Position numbers and translations under genes: made by a program. A stretch of DNA of 64,000 bases from Acidipropionibacterium thoenii DSM 20276 (GTDB taxonomy: Bacteria > Actinomycetota > Actinomycetes > Propionibacteriales > Propionibacteriaceae), in assembly GCF_000423445.1 (NCBI RefSeq), contig NZ_AUHZ01000007.1, forward strand, positions 1-64,000, given 5' to 3'. Shown in pieces: positions 9,080 to 17,024 of this stretch (positions are counted from its first letter, which is position 1; each line of letters opens with the position of its first letter). A model generated the notes under the pieces. That model did not search any database. It was not told where the DNA came from and saw only the letters and a list, made by a program, of their open reading frames with translations.

Positions 9080-9784
9080 ATGACCTCCATCGCTGAGAAC
9101 CTGGCCGCCGTGCGATCCCGGATCGACGCCGCCTGCCGGCGGGCCGGGCGCGATCCCTCCGAGGTGAGTCTGCTTCCGGTCAGCAAGACCCACCCCTCTG
9201 ATGCGGTGCTGCAGGCCGTGGCGGCCGGATACTCCCGGTTCGGGGAGAACCGGGTCCGGGAGGCGGTCGGCAAGTGGCAGGAGCTGCACGAGGCCCATCC
9301 GGAGATCGGCTGGGTGATCATCGGCCACCTGCAGACCAACAAGGCACGCGACGTGGCCCGGTTCGCCACCGAGGTCTCCAGCCTCGACTCCCTCAAACTG
9401 GCCCGTGAACTGGCCAGGAGACTGGACCACGAGGGGCGGCGTCTCGACGTTCTCATCGAGGTCAACTCCTCGGGTGAGCCGCAGAAGTCCGGGATTGCTC
9501 CCGAGGAGGCGCCCGAACTGGCCCGCCAGCTGTCGACCTTCGACACCCTCAATGTCAAGGGTCTGATGACCGTGGCGGTGAACTCGCCGGATCGCAGCCA
9601 GGTGGCCGGCTGCTTCCAACGGATGCAGGATCTGCAGGCCAGGCTGCGCCAGGAGGCCGGCGGGACCAGCCCCTGGAATGAGTTGTCGATGGGGATGTCA
9701 GGAGACTTCGAGGAGGCCATCGCCCACGGCGCGACGGTGGTCCGGGTGGGCACAGCGATCTTCGGCGCCCGCGACTACCGGTAG
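9080..9784 (+). CDS. YggS-family pyridoxal-phosphate homeostasis protein
   Basis: 234-residue single-domain alanine-racemase-fold protein that binds PLP and affects vitamin B6 and amino-acid homeostasis; no racemase activity is expected. The PLP lysine is in LLPVSKTHP. Other family signatures are FGENRVREAV, WVIIGHLQTNKAR, LIEVNSSGEPQKSG, GLMTVAV and the phosphate-binding end LSMGMSGDFEEAIAHGATVVRVGTAIFG. In many Gram-positives this gene lies near division genes, but here it follows the moxR operon. Confidence 0.93.
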   Translation: MTSIAENLAAVRSRIDAACRRAGRDPSEVSLLPVSKTHPSDAVLQAVAAGYSRFGENRVREAVGKWQELHEAHPEIGWVIIGHLQTNKARDVARFATEVSSLDSLKLARELARRLDHEGRRLDVLIEVNSSGEPQKSGIAPEEAPELARQLSTFDTLNVKGLMTVAVNSPDRSQVAGCFQRMQDLQARLRQEAGGTSPWNELSMGMSGDFEEAIAHGATVVRVGTAIFGARDYR

Positions 9785-9906
9785 ATTCCCGGCCGACTCG
9801 CCGTGGGGGCTTGAAGGCCACGGCGGCGACGGGGCACACTGGGGCTTGTTCGTCCTACCGGATGCCATTTGCTGGGGAAGGCACGTGGATCAAGGGGAGG
9901 ACGGCC

Positions 9907-10431
9907 GTGAACAATTTCTCACACGTTGCGAGTGGGATGCTCTTCATCCACTCGGCACCGACGGCGCTGCGCAGCCACATCGAGTGGTCGGCGGCCGCCG
10001 CCGTCAGCCTGCCTGGAGCACTCGCCTGGGAGCACCAGCCGGTCGAGGCCGGCTCGTGGTGCCTGGAGACATCCTGGCGAGGTGAGCGTGCCAGGGCCAC
10101 CGAACTGGTCTCCACGCTGGCCAGCTGGGGACGGGTGCGTTTCGAGCTCACCATTGATGCCGCCGCCGAGGGGCTCGACGCCGGTCTGGGTCATCGCTGG
10201 AGCGTCACCCCGTCGCTCGGGGTCTTCTCCGCGGACACCAGTGCGATCGGTGATGTGATGATTGACGAGAACCGGCTGCGACGTGCGATGGTCGAGGCAC
10301 GCCGTGAGGGCACCGATCTGCAGGCCGAGATGGCCGATCTGCTGGGGGAGCCCTGGGATGTGGAGCTGGAGGCCTATCGAGCCCGGGACCCCGAGCTGGA
10401 CGTCAGCTGGCTGTCGAGCCAGGTGGGGTGA
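9907..10431 (+). CDS. DUF3145 family protein
   Basis: Actinobacteria-restricted family of unknown function. Family features seen: the GMLFIHSAPTALRSHIEWS start, WCLETSWRGE, LASWGRVRFELT, the middle SVTPSLGVFSADTSAIGDVMI, and ENRLRRAMVEAR. GTG at 9907 (174 aa) has a good ribosome site (GGGGAGG, seven bases before) and begins just before the conserved region; the open frame back to 9811 adds unrelated residues. It faces the end of fabF across a perfect palindrome. In Streptomyces a DUF3145 gene also lies just beyond fabF, so a link to fatty-acid synthesis is plausible but unproven. Confidence 0.85.
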   Translation: MNNFSHVASGMLFIHSAPTALRSHIEWSAAAAVSLPGALAWEHQPVEAGSWCLETSWRGERARATELVSTLASWGRVRFELTIDAAAEGLDAGLGHRWSVTPSLGVFSADTSAIGDVMIDENRLRRAMVEARREGTDLQAEMADLLGEPWDVELEAYRARDPELDVSWLSSQVG

Positions 10432-10433
10432 GC

Positions 10434-10463
10434 CCCGGTCATCGCGGCGCCGCGATGACCGGG
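10434..10463. terminator. Perfect 30-bp palindrome between convergent genes, likely bidirectional terminator
   Basis: CCCGGTCATCGCGGC (10434-10448) is followed directly by its exact reverse complement (10449-10463). It begins three bases after the DUF3145 stop and ends eight bases from the fabF stop on the other strand. There is no T tract, so it would be a hairpin-only or Rho-assisted terminator. Confidence 0.75.
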
Positions 10464-10471
10464 CGGCCGGA

Positions 10472-11746
10472 TCAGCGGGTCGCGTTGGCGTTGGTGAACG
10501 CCAGGGTGACGTTGTGTCCGCCGAACCCGAAGGAGTTGTTGAGGGCTGCAAGATCCCCGTCGGGCAGCGCGGTGGTCTTGCGCACCACGTTGATCGGAAG
10601 GTCCTCCTCGAGATGCTCGATGTTGATGGTGCCGGGCACCTGGCGCCTGAGCAGCGCCATCACCGAGGCGAAGGTCTCCAGGGCCCCGGCGCCACCCAGC
10701 AGGTGGCCGGTCATCGACTTGGTGCCGTTGACCAGCACCTGGTCTGCGGCGGCGCCCAGAGTGGTGCGGATCGAGTGGGCCTCGGCAAGGTCTCCCTGCG
10801 GGGTCGAGGTGGCGTGGGCATTGACATGGTTGATGTCGGTCGGCGACAGGTCGGCGGCCACCAACGCCTTGTGCATCGCCGAGGCCTGCCCGGCACCGGT
10901 CGGGTCGGGCTGGACCAGGTCGTGGGAGTCCGCCGAGATGCCGGCTCCGGCCAGCGTCCCGTAGATCCTCGCGCCGCGCGCCCGGGCGTGCTCGATGGTC
11001 TCGATGACCAGCACCGCGGCACCCTCGCCCAGCACGAAGCCGTCGCGATCGGCGTCCCACGGCCGTGACGCGTGCTCGGGGTCGTCATTGCGCTTGGACA
11101 GTGCCTGCATCTGGGAGAAGGCGGCCACCGGCAGCGGGTGGATGACCGCCTCGGTGCCCCCGACCACCGCGATGTCGGCCCGACCCAGGTGGATCTGGTC
11201 CAGGCCCAGCGAGATGGCCTCCGAGGAGGAGGCGCAGGCCGAGACCGGGGTGTGGACCCCGGCCTTGGCGTTGACCAGCAGTCCGACGTTGGCGGCCGGA
11301 GCGTTGGCCATCAGCATCGGGATGGTGAAGGGGCTGACCCGTCGGAAACCGCGGTCCTTCTGGATGTCCCACTGGCCCAGCAGGGAGTGCAGACCGCCGA
11401 TCCCGGTGGCGCAGCACACCACCAGCCGCTCCGGGTCGATGCCGTTGTCGACCGGCTCGCCGTCGGCGTCATGCGGCAGCTCCAGGCCGGCATCGGCCCA
11501 GGCCTCCTCGGCCGCGACGATCGCCAGCTGGGAGCTGCGGTCCATCCGGCGGGCCTTGGGGTGAGGGATGTGATTGGTGGGATCGTCCACCGCCTCGGCG
11601 GCGAAGTGCACCGGAAGGTCGGCCGCCCAGTCCTCGGTGAGGGTGTGGACGCCGTTGCGGCCGGCCACCAGCCCCTCCCAGGTGGTGGGGGCGTCGCCGC
11701 CGAGCGGGGTGGTGGCTCCGAAGCCGGTGATGACGACGTCACTCAT
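10472..11746 (-). CDS. fabF: 3-oxoacyl-[ACP] synthase II (FabF)
   Basis: Elongating condensing enzyme of type II fatty-acid synthesis: decarboxylates malonyl-ACP and joins it to acyl-ACP. 424 residues, normal length. The catalytic triad is visible: Cys in SACASSSEA, His in VNAHATSTPQGD and His in KSMTGHLLGGAGALE, with the C-terminal NNSFGFGGHNVTLAF. Starts with ATG at 11746 after an AGGAGA site. Last gene of the fabD-fabH-acpP-fabF operon, 89 bases after acpP. Confidence 0.95.
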   Translation of the reverse strand: MSDVVITGFGATTPLGGDAPTTWEGLVAGRNGVHTLTEDWAADLPVHFAAEAVDDPTNHIPHPKARRMDRSSQLAIVAAEEAWADAGLELPHDADGEPVDNGIDPERLVVCCATGIGGLHSLLGQWDIQKDRGFRRVSPFTIPMLMANAPAANVGLLVNAKAGVHTPVSACASSSEAISLGLDQIHLGRADIAVVGGTEAVIHPLPVAAFSQMQALSKRNDDPEHASRPWDADRDGFVLGEGAAVLVIETIEHARARGARIYGTLAGAGISADSHDLVQPDPTGAGQASAMHKALVAADLSPTDINHVNAHATSTPQGDLAEAHSIRTTLGAAADQVLVNGTKSMTGHLLGGAGALETFASVMALLRRQVPGTINIEHLEEDLPINVVRKTTALPDGDLAALNNSFGFGGHNVTLAFTNANATR

Positions 11747-11835
11747 GTATCTCTCCTGATGGTGAATCGGGCCTGATGATGCGGTGGGCCCGGGACCGGA
11801 CGGGCCGGGAGGAACTGAGCCGGATGGTCTGGGGC

Positions 11836-12081
11836 TCAGGCCTGTGCGGCGTTGATGAAGTCGATGGCGTCGCCGACGGTCTTCAGGTCCTTGGACTTGT
11901 CGTCGGGGATCTCGATGCCGAACCTCTCCTCGCAGGCGTAGACGATCTCGACCATCGACAGGGAGTCGACGTCCAGGTCGTCGATGAAGGACTTCTCGGG
12001 GGTCACCTCGGCCTGGTCGACGCCGGTGATGTCGTTGACGATGTCGGCGATGTCGGCGAGGGTCTTGGTGTTGTCAGCCAT
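11836..12081 (-). CDS. acpP: Acyl carrier protein
   Basis: 81-residue acidic carrier protein. The phosphopantetheine Ser is in DDLDVDSLSMVEI, near residue 40, followed by the usual helix with EERFGIEIPDD and a C-terminal VGDAIDFI. ATG at 12081 has a GGAA-containing site upstream; the open frame continues upstream only as the overlap with fabH. It sits between fabH (67 bases) and fabF, so it is the carrier for the fatty-acid synthase encoded around it. Confidence 0.95.
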   Translation of the reverse strand: MADNTKTLADIADIVNDITGVDQAEVTPEKSFIDDLDVDSLSMVEIVYACEERFGIEIPDDKSKDLKTVGDAIDFINAAQA

Positions 12082-12149
12082 GATGGGATTCCTTTTCCGG
12101 TGAGCGGGTATTTCTGAATGGATTGAGTGGGAAGTAGGGGGACTGAACC

Positions 12150-13163
12150 TCAGGGGATGACGATGACCTGGCCGGCGAAGACCAGCCCGGCACCGAATCC
12201 GATGATGAGGGCCAGATCGCCGCTGTGGATCTCGCCGCGGTCCAGCATCCGGTCGATGGCGATCGGGATGGAGGCTGCCGAGGTGTTCCCCATGTCGGCG
12301 ATGTCGCGGCACACGGTGACCGAGTCGGGCAGCTTGAGGTGGCGCACCAGGGCGTCGGTGATGCGGTCATTGGCCTGATGGGGGATGAAGACGTCCAGAT
12401 CGGCCGGGCTGATCCCGGCCCTGGCGATGGCCTCGGAGGCCTTGGCGGTGACCGTGGTCATCGCCCACTTGTAGACCGCGCGGCCATCCATCGCGATGAG
12501 CGGATGGTTCAGCTCGGGGTGGGAGGCCACCTCGGTCCAGTCCTCGATCTCGATGGTCTCGACCTTGTCGGAGGCCGTTCCCCAGACCGCCGGGCCGACG
12601 CCGACGGTCGAGGAGGGACCGACCACGGCAGCCCCGGCTCCGTCGGAGAAGAGGAAGGCGGTGCCGCGGTCGGCGAGGTTGATCATCTCCGACAACTTCT
12701 CGACGCCGATCACCAGCACCCGCGTGGCCGCACCGCTGCGGATCAGCGAGTCGGCCAGCGTCAGGGAGTAGCAGAAACCGGCGCAGGCTGCGTTGACGTC
12801 GAAGGCCGCTGCGCTGAAGGCACCCAGATCATGGGCCACATAGGCGGCCAACGAGGGGGAGGGGCGGTGGTGGGAGACGGTCGCGCAGATCACCGCGTCG
12901 ACCTGGTCGCCGGTCAGATCCAGCTTCGTCAGAGCCCTGCGGCCGGCTTCTGCGGCCATCGAGCGCGGCGTCTCCTCGGCGGTGGCCCACCGTCGCGAGG
13001 TGATGCCGGTGCGCTGCTCGATCCACTCCGGTGTGGAGTCGATCATGGTGCACATCTCCTGGTTGGAGACGACACGGGAACCACGCACATGGCCGGTGGC
13101 CAGGATGGTGGAGCTGGCGGCCCCCTGCTCCTGGCTGATTGCTGGACGGGTGGACGACGTCAT
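12150..13163 (-). CDS. fabH: 3-oxoacyl-[ACP] synthase III (FabH)
   Basis: Initiating condensing enzyme, joining an acyl-CoA primer to malonyl-ACP. 337 residues. Catalytic Cys in [14 protein letters not shown], His in [11 protein letters not shown] and Asn in [11 protein letters not shown], with the end [11 protein letters not shown]. It sets primer choice (straight or branched), which cannot be read from sequence alone; propionibacteria make mainly branched and odd-chain acids, so a branched or propionyl primer is an inference. ATG at 13163 overlaps the fabD stop by one base (TGATG). The frame is open upstream through fabD, but this ATG fits the family. Confidence 0.95.
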   Translation of the reverse strand: MTSSTRPAISQEQGAASSTILATGHVRGSRVVSNQEMCTMIDSTPEWIEQRTGITSRRWATAEETPRSMAAEAGRRALTKLDLTGDQVDAVICATVSHHRPSPSLAAYVAHDLGAFSAAAFDVNAACAGFCYSLTLADSLIRSGAATRVLVIGVEKLSEMINLADRGTAFLFSDGAGAAVVGPSSTVGVGPAVWGTASDKVETIEIEDWTEVASHPELNHPLIAMDGRAVYKWAMTTVTAKASEAIARAGISPADLDVFIPHQANDRITDALVRHLKLPDSVTVCRDIADMGNTSAASIPIAIDRMLDRGEIHSGDLALIIGFGAGLVFAGQVIVIP

Positions 13164-14098
13164 CAGACCTCCGCGGTCTTGGTTGAGTGCTTCTCGACGA
13201 ATGCCCGGGCATCGGCGAGCTGATCGGGTGTGTTGAGGTTGAACAACTCGACACCCTTGAGATTGCGTTTGGCGATACCGGTGAGGGTTCCCGCCGGAGT
13301 CAGCTCCATGATCCCGGTGACGCCGCGCTCGGCCATCGTGGCCATGCACAGGTCCCAGCGCACCGGATGAGCGACCTGGTGGACCAGCCGGTCGGCGAAG
13401 GCGCGGCCCTCGGTGACCACCTCGCCATCCAGGTCCGACAACAGGGCAGTGCTGGGGGTGCCGGTCGGCATCGCGGCGGCGACCTCGGCCAGGTGGCGCA
13501 CCGCAGGCTCCATGTGGGCGGTGTGGAAGGCTCCGGCCACCGACAGCGGGAACAGCCGGGTGCGGGCCGGCGGGCGCTCGGCGAAGGCGGCCAGTTGCTC
13601 GACCGTGCCGCCGGCGACGATCTGTCCCTTGCCGTTGTAGTTGGCGGGGGTGAGTCCGGCGGCGTCGATGGCCGCCAGCACATCCTCCTGCACACCACCG
13701 ATGACAGCAGTCATCGAGGTGCTGGTGAGGGCGGCGGCCTCGGCCATCGCCCGACCGCGCTCGCGAACCAGCACCATCGCCGCCTCGGGGGAGAAGGCCC
13801 CAGCCCCGGCCCCGGCGGCGATCTCGCCGACCGAGTGGCCGGCCAGCAGGTCGGCGCGGGAGAACAGGTCCTCGGCGACCGCCCAGCCGGTGGCCAGCGA
13901 GGAGGCGACCAGCAGCGGCTGGGCCACCGCGGTGTCCTTGATGGTGGCCTGGTCGGAGACCGTGCCGTGGGCCGACAGATCGATGTCGGCAACGGCCGAC
14001 AGCCACGCCAGATGGGCAGCGAAGGAGGAGTCCTCCAGCCAGGCGGACAGCAGCCCGGGTTTCTGAGCACCCTGGCCGGGCGCGACGATTGCTAGCAC
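13163..14098 (-). CDS. fabD: Malonyl-CoA:ACP transacylase (FabD)
   Basis: Transfers malonyl from CoA to ACP. 311 residues from a GTG at 14098, chosen because the conserved start [14 protein letters not shown] follows immediately and GGGG lies just upstream; the longer frame from 14194 adds non-family sequence. Active Ser in [10 protein letters not shown] near residue 90, and His in GAFHTAHME. First gene of the fab operon. The 168 bases upstream hold a terminator-like hairpin for the preceding gene and should contain the operon promoter, where FasR would be expected to bind by analogy with Streptomyces. Confidence 0.93.
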   Translation of the reverse strand: MLAIVAPGQGAQKPGLLSAWLEDSSFAAHLAWLSAVADIDLSAHGTVSDQATIKDTAVAQPLLVASSLATGWAVAEDLFSRADLLAGHSVGEIAAGAGAGAFSPEAAMVLVRERGRAMAEAAALTSTSMTAVIGGVQEDVLAAIDAAGLTPANYNGKGQIVAGGTVEQLAAFAERPPARTRLFPLSVAGAFHTAHMEPAVRHLAEVAAAMPTGTPSTALLSDLDGEVVTEGRAFADRLVHQVAHPVRWDLCMATMAERGVTGIMELTPAGTLTGIAKRNLKGVELFNLNTPDQLADARAFVEKHSTKTAEV

Positions 14099-14176
14099 AT
14101 CCCCACTCTTGCCGATCGGCGCGGACGGCGCGAGGGCCACGGGCACGAAATACCGCCGAGGTGATTTGTGGGGATC

Positions 14177-14221
14177 CGACAACAGCCGCCGCACCGGCCC
14201 CGCTCCCGGGGCCCGTTGTCG
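14177..14221 (-). terminator. Stem-loop between the ketopantoate-reductase-like gene and fabD
   Basis: The inner stem GGCCCCG (14196-14202) and CGGGGCC (14207-14213) has a four-base loop and is flanked by outer arms CGACAAC (14177-14183) and GTTGTCG (14215-14221). It lies 46 bases beyond the stop of the upstream gene and before the fabD start, so a terminator or attenuator is likely. There is no T tract. Confidence 0.5.
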
Positions 14222-14266
14222 CCCGCTGCCCGCCGGGGTTCCCGGCTGGCCGGCGGTGCGAGCACC

Positions 14267-15184
14267 TCAGGCTGCGGCGTCGCGTTCGGCACGCACCCTC
14301 AGGGTCTCGGCGATGACATCGCATACCGGGGTGTCGACGCCGACCTCGTCGCCGAGGCCCGGCAGTGCCCCCATCTGGGCCTCCAGCTCGCTGGGGCGTC
14401 CTGCGGTGATGTCGCGCTGGAAGGATGTCGTGGAGGCCGGGTCCTGACTGCTCAGGAAGGCCAGCGTCTGGTCGACGATGTCGCCGGGGAAGTCGGCGCC
14501 GTGAGCCCGTCCCACCGCCACGGCCTCCTGTATGCAGCGCCGGAAGATCGCCAGATGGCGGCCGAGGAGTTCGCCCAGCGGTGCATCCAGCAGGGCGCCA
14601 ACGGCCCCCTCGGGGACCACGTGGATCACCTTGGTCCACAGTGCGGTCCAGATGTCGCCGGTGTCGACGGTGTCCACCCCGGCGTCCCGCAGGGCCTGTC
14701 GGAATGCCGTCAGGGTGGGTGTGATGCTGTTGTCCCAGGTGCCCACCACCAGGCTCTGGGGGCCGCCCATCAGGTCGATGACGCCCGGCTCGGCGATCTT
14801 CGTCCAGACCCGGCACAGACCGGGGCCGACATGCTCCCGGCCGATCGCGTCGGCCAGCACGAAGGGCGCCTGCAGACCGTTCTGGGTGGTGACGACCAGG
14901 GTGTCGGGGCCCACCAGGGCCGGCAGATAGCTGGCGGCGGCGTCGGCGACCTGGAAGGTCTTGGTGCACATCAGCACGACGTCGACCGGGCCCACCTCGG
15001 TGGGGTCGTCGGTGGCCTGGACCGCGAGGGTGAGGTCCTCGGTCCCGGTCACCCGCAGGCCGTTGGTGGTGAGGGCGGAGAGGGTGGCACCCCGGGCGAT
15101 GAAGACGACGTCCTGACCGGATGCCGCCAGTCGGGCACCGTAGAACCCTCCGATGGCGCCTGCTCCGATGACTGCGATGCGCAT
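14267..15184 (-). CDS. 2-dehydropantoate 2-reductase family protein
   Basis: NADPH-dependent reductase family whose best-known member (PanE/ApbA) makes pantoate for CoA and ACP prosthetic groups. 305 residues. The Rossmann start is [21 protein letters not shown]; later come TTQNGLQ and the lysine in LWTKVIHVV. The PanE motif after that lysine (N-x-x-x-NPL in E. coli) is not present: here it reads [13 protein letters not shown], so activity on ketopantoate is not certain. ATG at 15184 overlaps the stop of the NifX-like gene by one base. Lying between fasR and the fab operon, it may supply phosphopantetheine precursor. Confidence 0.8.
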   Translation of the reverse strand: MRIAVIGAGAIGGFYGARLAASGQDVVFIARGATLSALTTNGLRVTGTEDLTLAVQATDDPTEVGPVDVVLMCTKTFQVADAAASYLPALVGPDTLVVTTQNGLQAPFVLADAIGREHVGPGLCRVWTKIAEPGVIDLMGGPQSLVVGTWDNSITPTLTAFRQALRDAGVDTVDTGDIWTALWTKVIHVVPEGAVGALLDAPLGELLGRHLAIFRRCIQEAVAVGRAHGADFPGDIVDQTLAFLSSQDPASTTSFQRDITAGRPSELEAQMGALPGLGDEVGVDTPVCDVIAETLRVRAERDAAA

Positions 15185-15537
15185 CACTGCTGATCCTTCC
15201 CACCCGCGGCGATGACCGCGGCACTGACCGAAGCCCGCGCGTCCGTGCGAGTGGCCGGCAGCATCGGCAGACCCATCGACGTCAGTGTCCGTTGCATGCC
15301 GGCACCGACGTGGGTGGCGACCACCGCGTCGACTCCGTGGTCACGCAGGAAGGTGACGATCCTGGCGTGGTGGGAGCCCTCACTGCCCAGGTCGTGCAGC
15401 CGGTCCCAGTCCACCTGGAAGGTGTCCCACTGCTGGATCGTGCCATCGTCGTCCACCTGGGCGACGGCCACCATCGGGGCCTTGCCGAATCGTGGTTCCA
15501 CTGTGGCGTCCGGGCGGACCGGGATCATGAGGTTCAT
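15184..15537 (-). CDS. NifX / NifB-C-terminal-like iron-molybdenum cofactor-binding family protein
   Basis: 117-residue single-domain protein of the dinitrogenase Fe-Mo cofactor-binding family. It starts with [20 protein letters not shown], where the SPHFG-like segment is degenerate, and contains [32 protein letters not shown], the conserved HGVD...GxGMQ core. Stand-alone members occur in many bacteria that do not fix nitrogen, and their role is unclear. There is no nif context here. It is translationally coupled (TGATG) to the reductase gene and follows fasR by nine bases, so all three are probably one transcript. Confidence 0.75.
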   Translation of the reverse strand: MNLMIPVRPDATVEPRFGKAPMVAVAQVDDDGTIQQWDTFQVDWDRLHDLGSEGSHHARIVTFLRDHGVDAVVATHVGAGMQRTLTSMGLPMLPATRTDARASVSAAVIAAGGKDQQ

Positions 15538-15546
15538 GACGCCAGC

Positions 15547-16827
15547 CTATTTCCCCCGGTCGATCTCCCGCTGTGGCTGGTGCTCATCGGCCCGGTTGCC
15601 GTGGTGGCTGTGACCCGAGCTCTCAGGACGGCCCGCCGCGCCCTGACCGGCCAACCGCCCCAGGGTGATCGCCAGGTGGAGCAGATAGGCCTCCCGCGGG
15701 GTCGAGGGGGAGTATCCGGAGACGTCCTGGACCCGCTTGAGCCGGTACCGGACGGTGTTGGGGTGGATGTACATCGCCCGGCCGGTGCCCTCGACCGAGC
15801 AGCCGTGGTCCAGGAAGGAGACGGTGGTGTCCAGCAGATCGCCGGTGGCATCGGCCAGCGGACGGTAGACCTGCTCGACGAGCCATGAGATCGCCTCCTG
15901 GTCTCCCGACAACGCCCGCTCGGGCAGCAGATCCATCGCCGAGAGCACGGCCGGACCCTCCGGCCAGGCCGGTGCGGCGGCAGCACCGGAGAGGGCGGCT
16001 CGCGCCGAGGAGGGGGCATCGACCATGTCCTGGACCACCGGGCCCACCACCACGGCGCCCTGGCCCAGATGTTCGGCCATCGATCCGGCTGCCGCCAGGG
16101 CGGCGGCGTCATCGGCCACCGCATCCCCCGACAGCACCGCGACGACCTTGTCGCTCTGCACCGCCGCCAGAACCGACAACCCCAGTCGCTCGCCGGCATG
16201 CCGCAGGGTCGCCAGGGACTGGGACCTCCGGTAGGGGCCCACCAGCACGCACAGTCTGCTGCCGGGCCGCCAGCCCAGCGTGGAGGCCCGGGAGATCAGC
16301 TGGCCGGCGTCGGTGTCGGCCCGCACGATGGCGTCGACCACCAGGGACTCCAGCCGCTCGTCCCAGGTGCCGCGCTGTTCGGCGGCCCTGGCGTAGACCT
16401 CGGCGGCGGCGAAGGCCACCTCCCGGGAGTAGTGCACGATCGCCTCGGCGAGTACCTGGCGATCCCCGCGCGGCATCGCGGAGATCTGCTCCTCGACCAC
16501 GTCGATGGTGGTGCGCACCAGGTCGACGGTCTGGTGCAGGGAGATCTTACGGGTCATCGAGCGCGGAGCCACGTCGAAGACGTCGGTGGGCGAGTACGGC
16601 TCGGCCTCGTCGTCGGCGAACCATCGGACGAAACCGTCGATGCCGCTGCGCGCCACGATTGAGATCCAGGAACGGTCATCGGCCGACAGGGCGCGGAACC
16701 AGGAGTGTCGGGCCGTCATCTCGGTGAGCGTCGCGGTGGTCATCGTCGAGGTGCGCGAGGCCAGCCTCTTGGCCATGGCCCGTCGGGTACGGTCGGAGGC
16801 GACGATGGTCCGCCCGGTACTAGACAT
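15547..16827 (-). CDS. fasR: PucR/CdaR-type helix-turn-helix regulator of fatty-acid synthesis (FasR-like)
   Basis: 426-residue transcription regulator. The N-terminal region carries the FasR hallmark (SWFRALSADDRSWISIVARSG followed by FVRWF) and the C-terminal PucR-type HTH reads AMYIHPNTVRYRLKRVQDVSGY with the LLHLAITLGRLAG end. In Streptomyces FasR lies directly upstream of fabD and activates the fab operon; here two genes intervene. ATG at 16827 is preceded by AGGG at normal distance; an in-frame ATG at 16884 lacks spacing to its Shine-Dalgarno. Divergent from aceE across about 200 bases. A FasR function is inferred from family and synteny. Confidence 0.85.
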   Translation of the reverse strand: MSSTGRTIVASDRTRRAMAKRLASRTSTMTTATLTEMTARHSWFRALSADDRSWISIVARSGIDGFVRWFADDEAEPYSPTDVFDVAPRSMTRKISLHQTVDLVRTTIDVVEEQISAMPRGDRQVLAEAIVHYSREVAFAAAEVYARAAEQRGTWDERLESLVVDAIVRADTDAGQLISRASTLGWRPGSRLCVLVGPYRRSQSLATLRHAGERLGLSVLAAVQSDKVVAVLSGDAVADDAAALAAAGSMAEHLGQGAVVVGPVVQDMVDAPSSARAALSGAAAAPAWPEGPAVLSAMDLLPERALSGDQEAISWLVEQVYRPLADATGDLLDTTVSFLDHGCSVEGTGRAMYIHPNTVRYRLKRVQDVSGYSPSTPREAYLLHLAITLGRLAGQGAAGRPESSGHSHHGNRADEHQPQREIDRGK

Positions 16828-17024
16828 GCCAGCCCTACGGGCCTCCTCGTTGGCGTGCGAACTCCGTGGTGCCACGGGCATCTCCCATCTGCTGTCGGCT
16901 TCGAGCCTAGCGAGAACATTCGCACCGGGGCCGTGAATTCTGTGGCGTTCAGGTCCACAATGTCTGATGTCATGCCGACCGGAGACCACGGTCCCGCGTC
17001 ACCGTCGATGAGAAAGGACCCGGC

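Noticed and set aside
13164-15224. Upstream two thirds of the 1024-codon frame that ends in fabH
   Set aside because: Only the part from ATG 13163 matches FabH; the rest is an out-of-frame reading of fabD and the reductase gene, Arg/Pro/Gly-rich.
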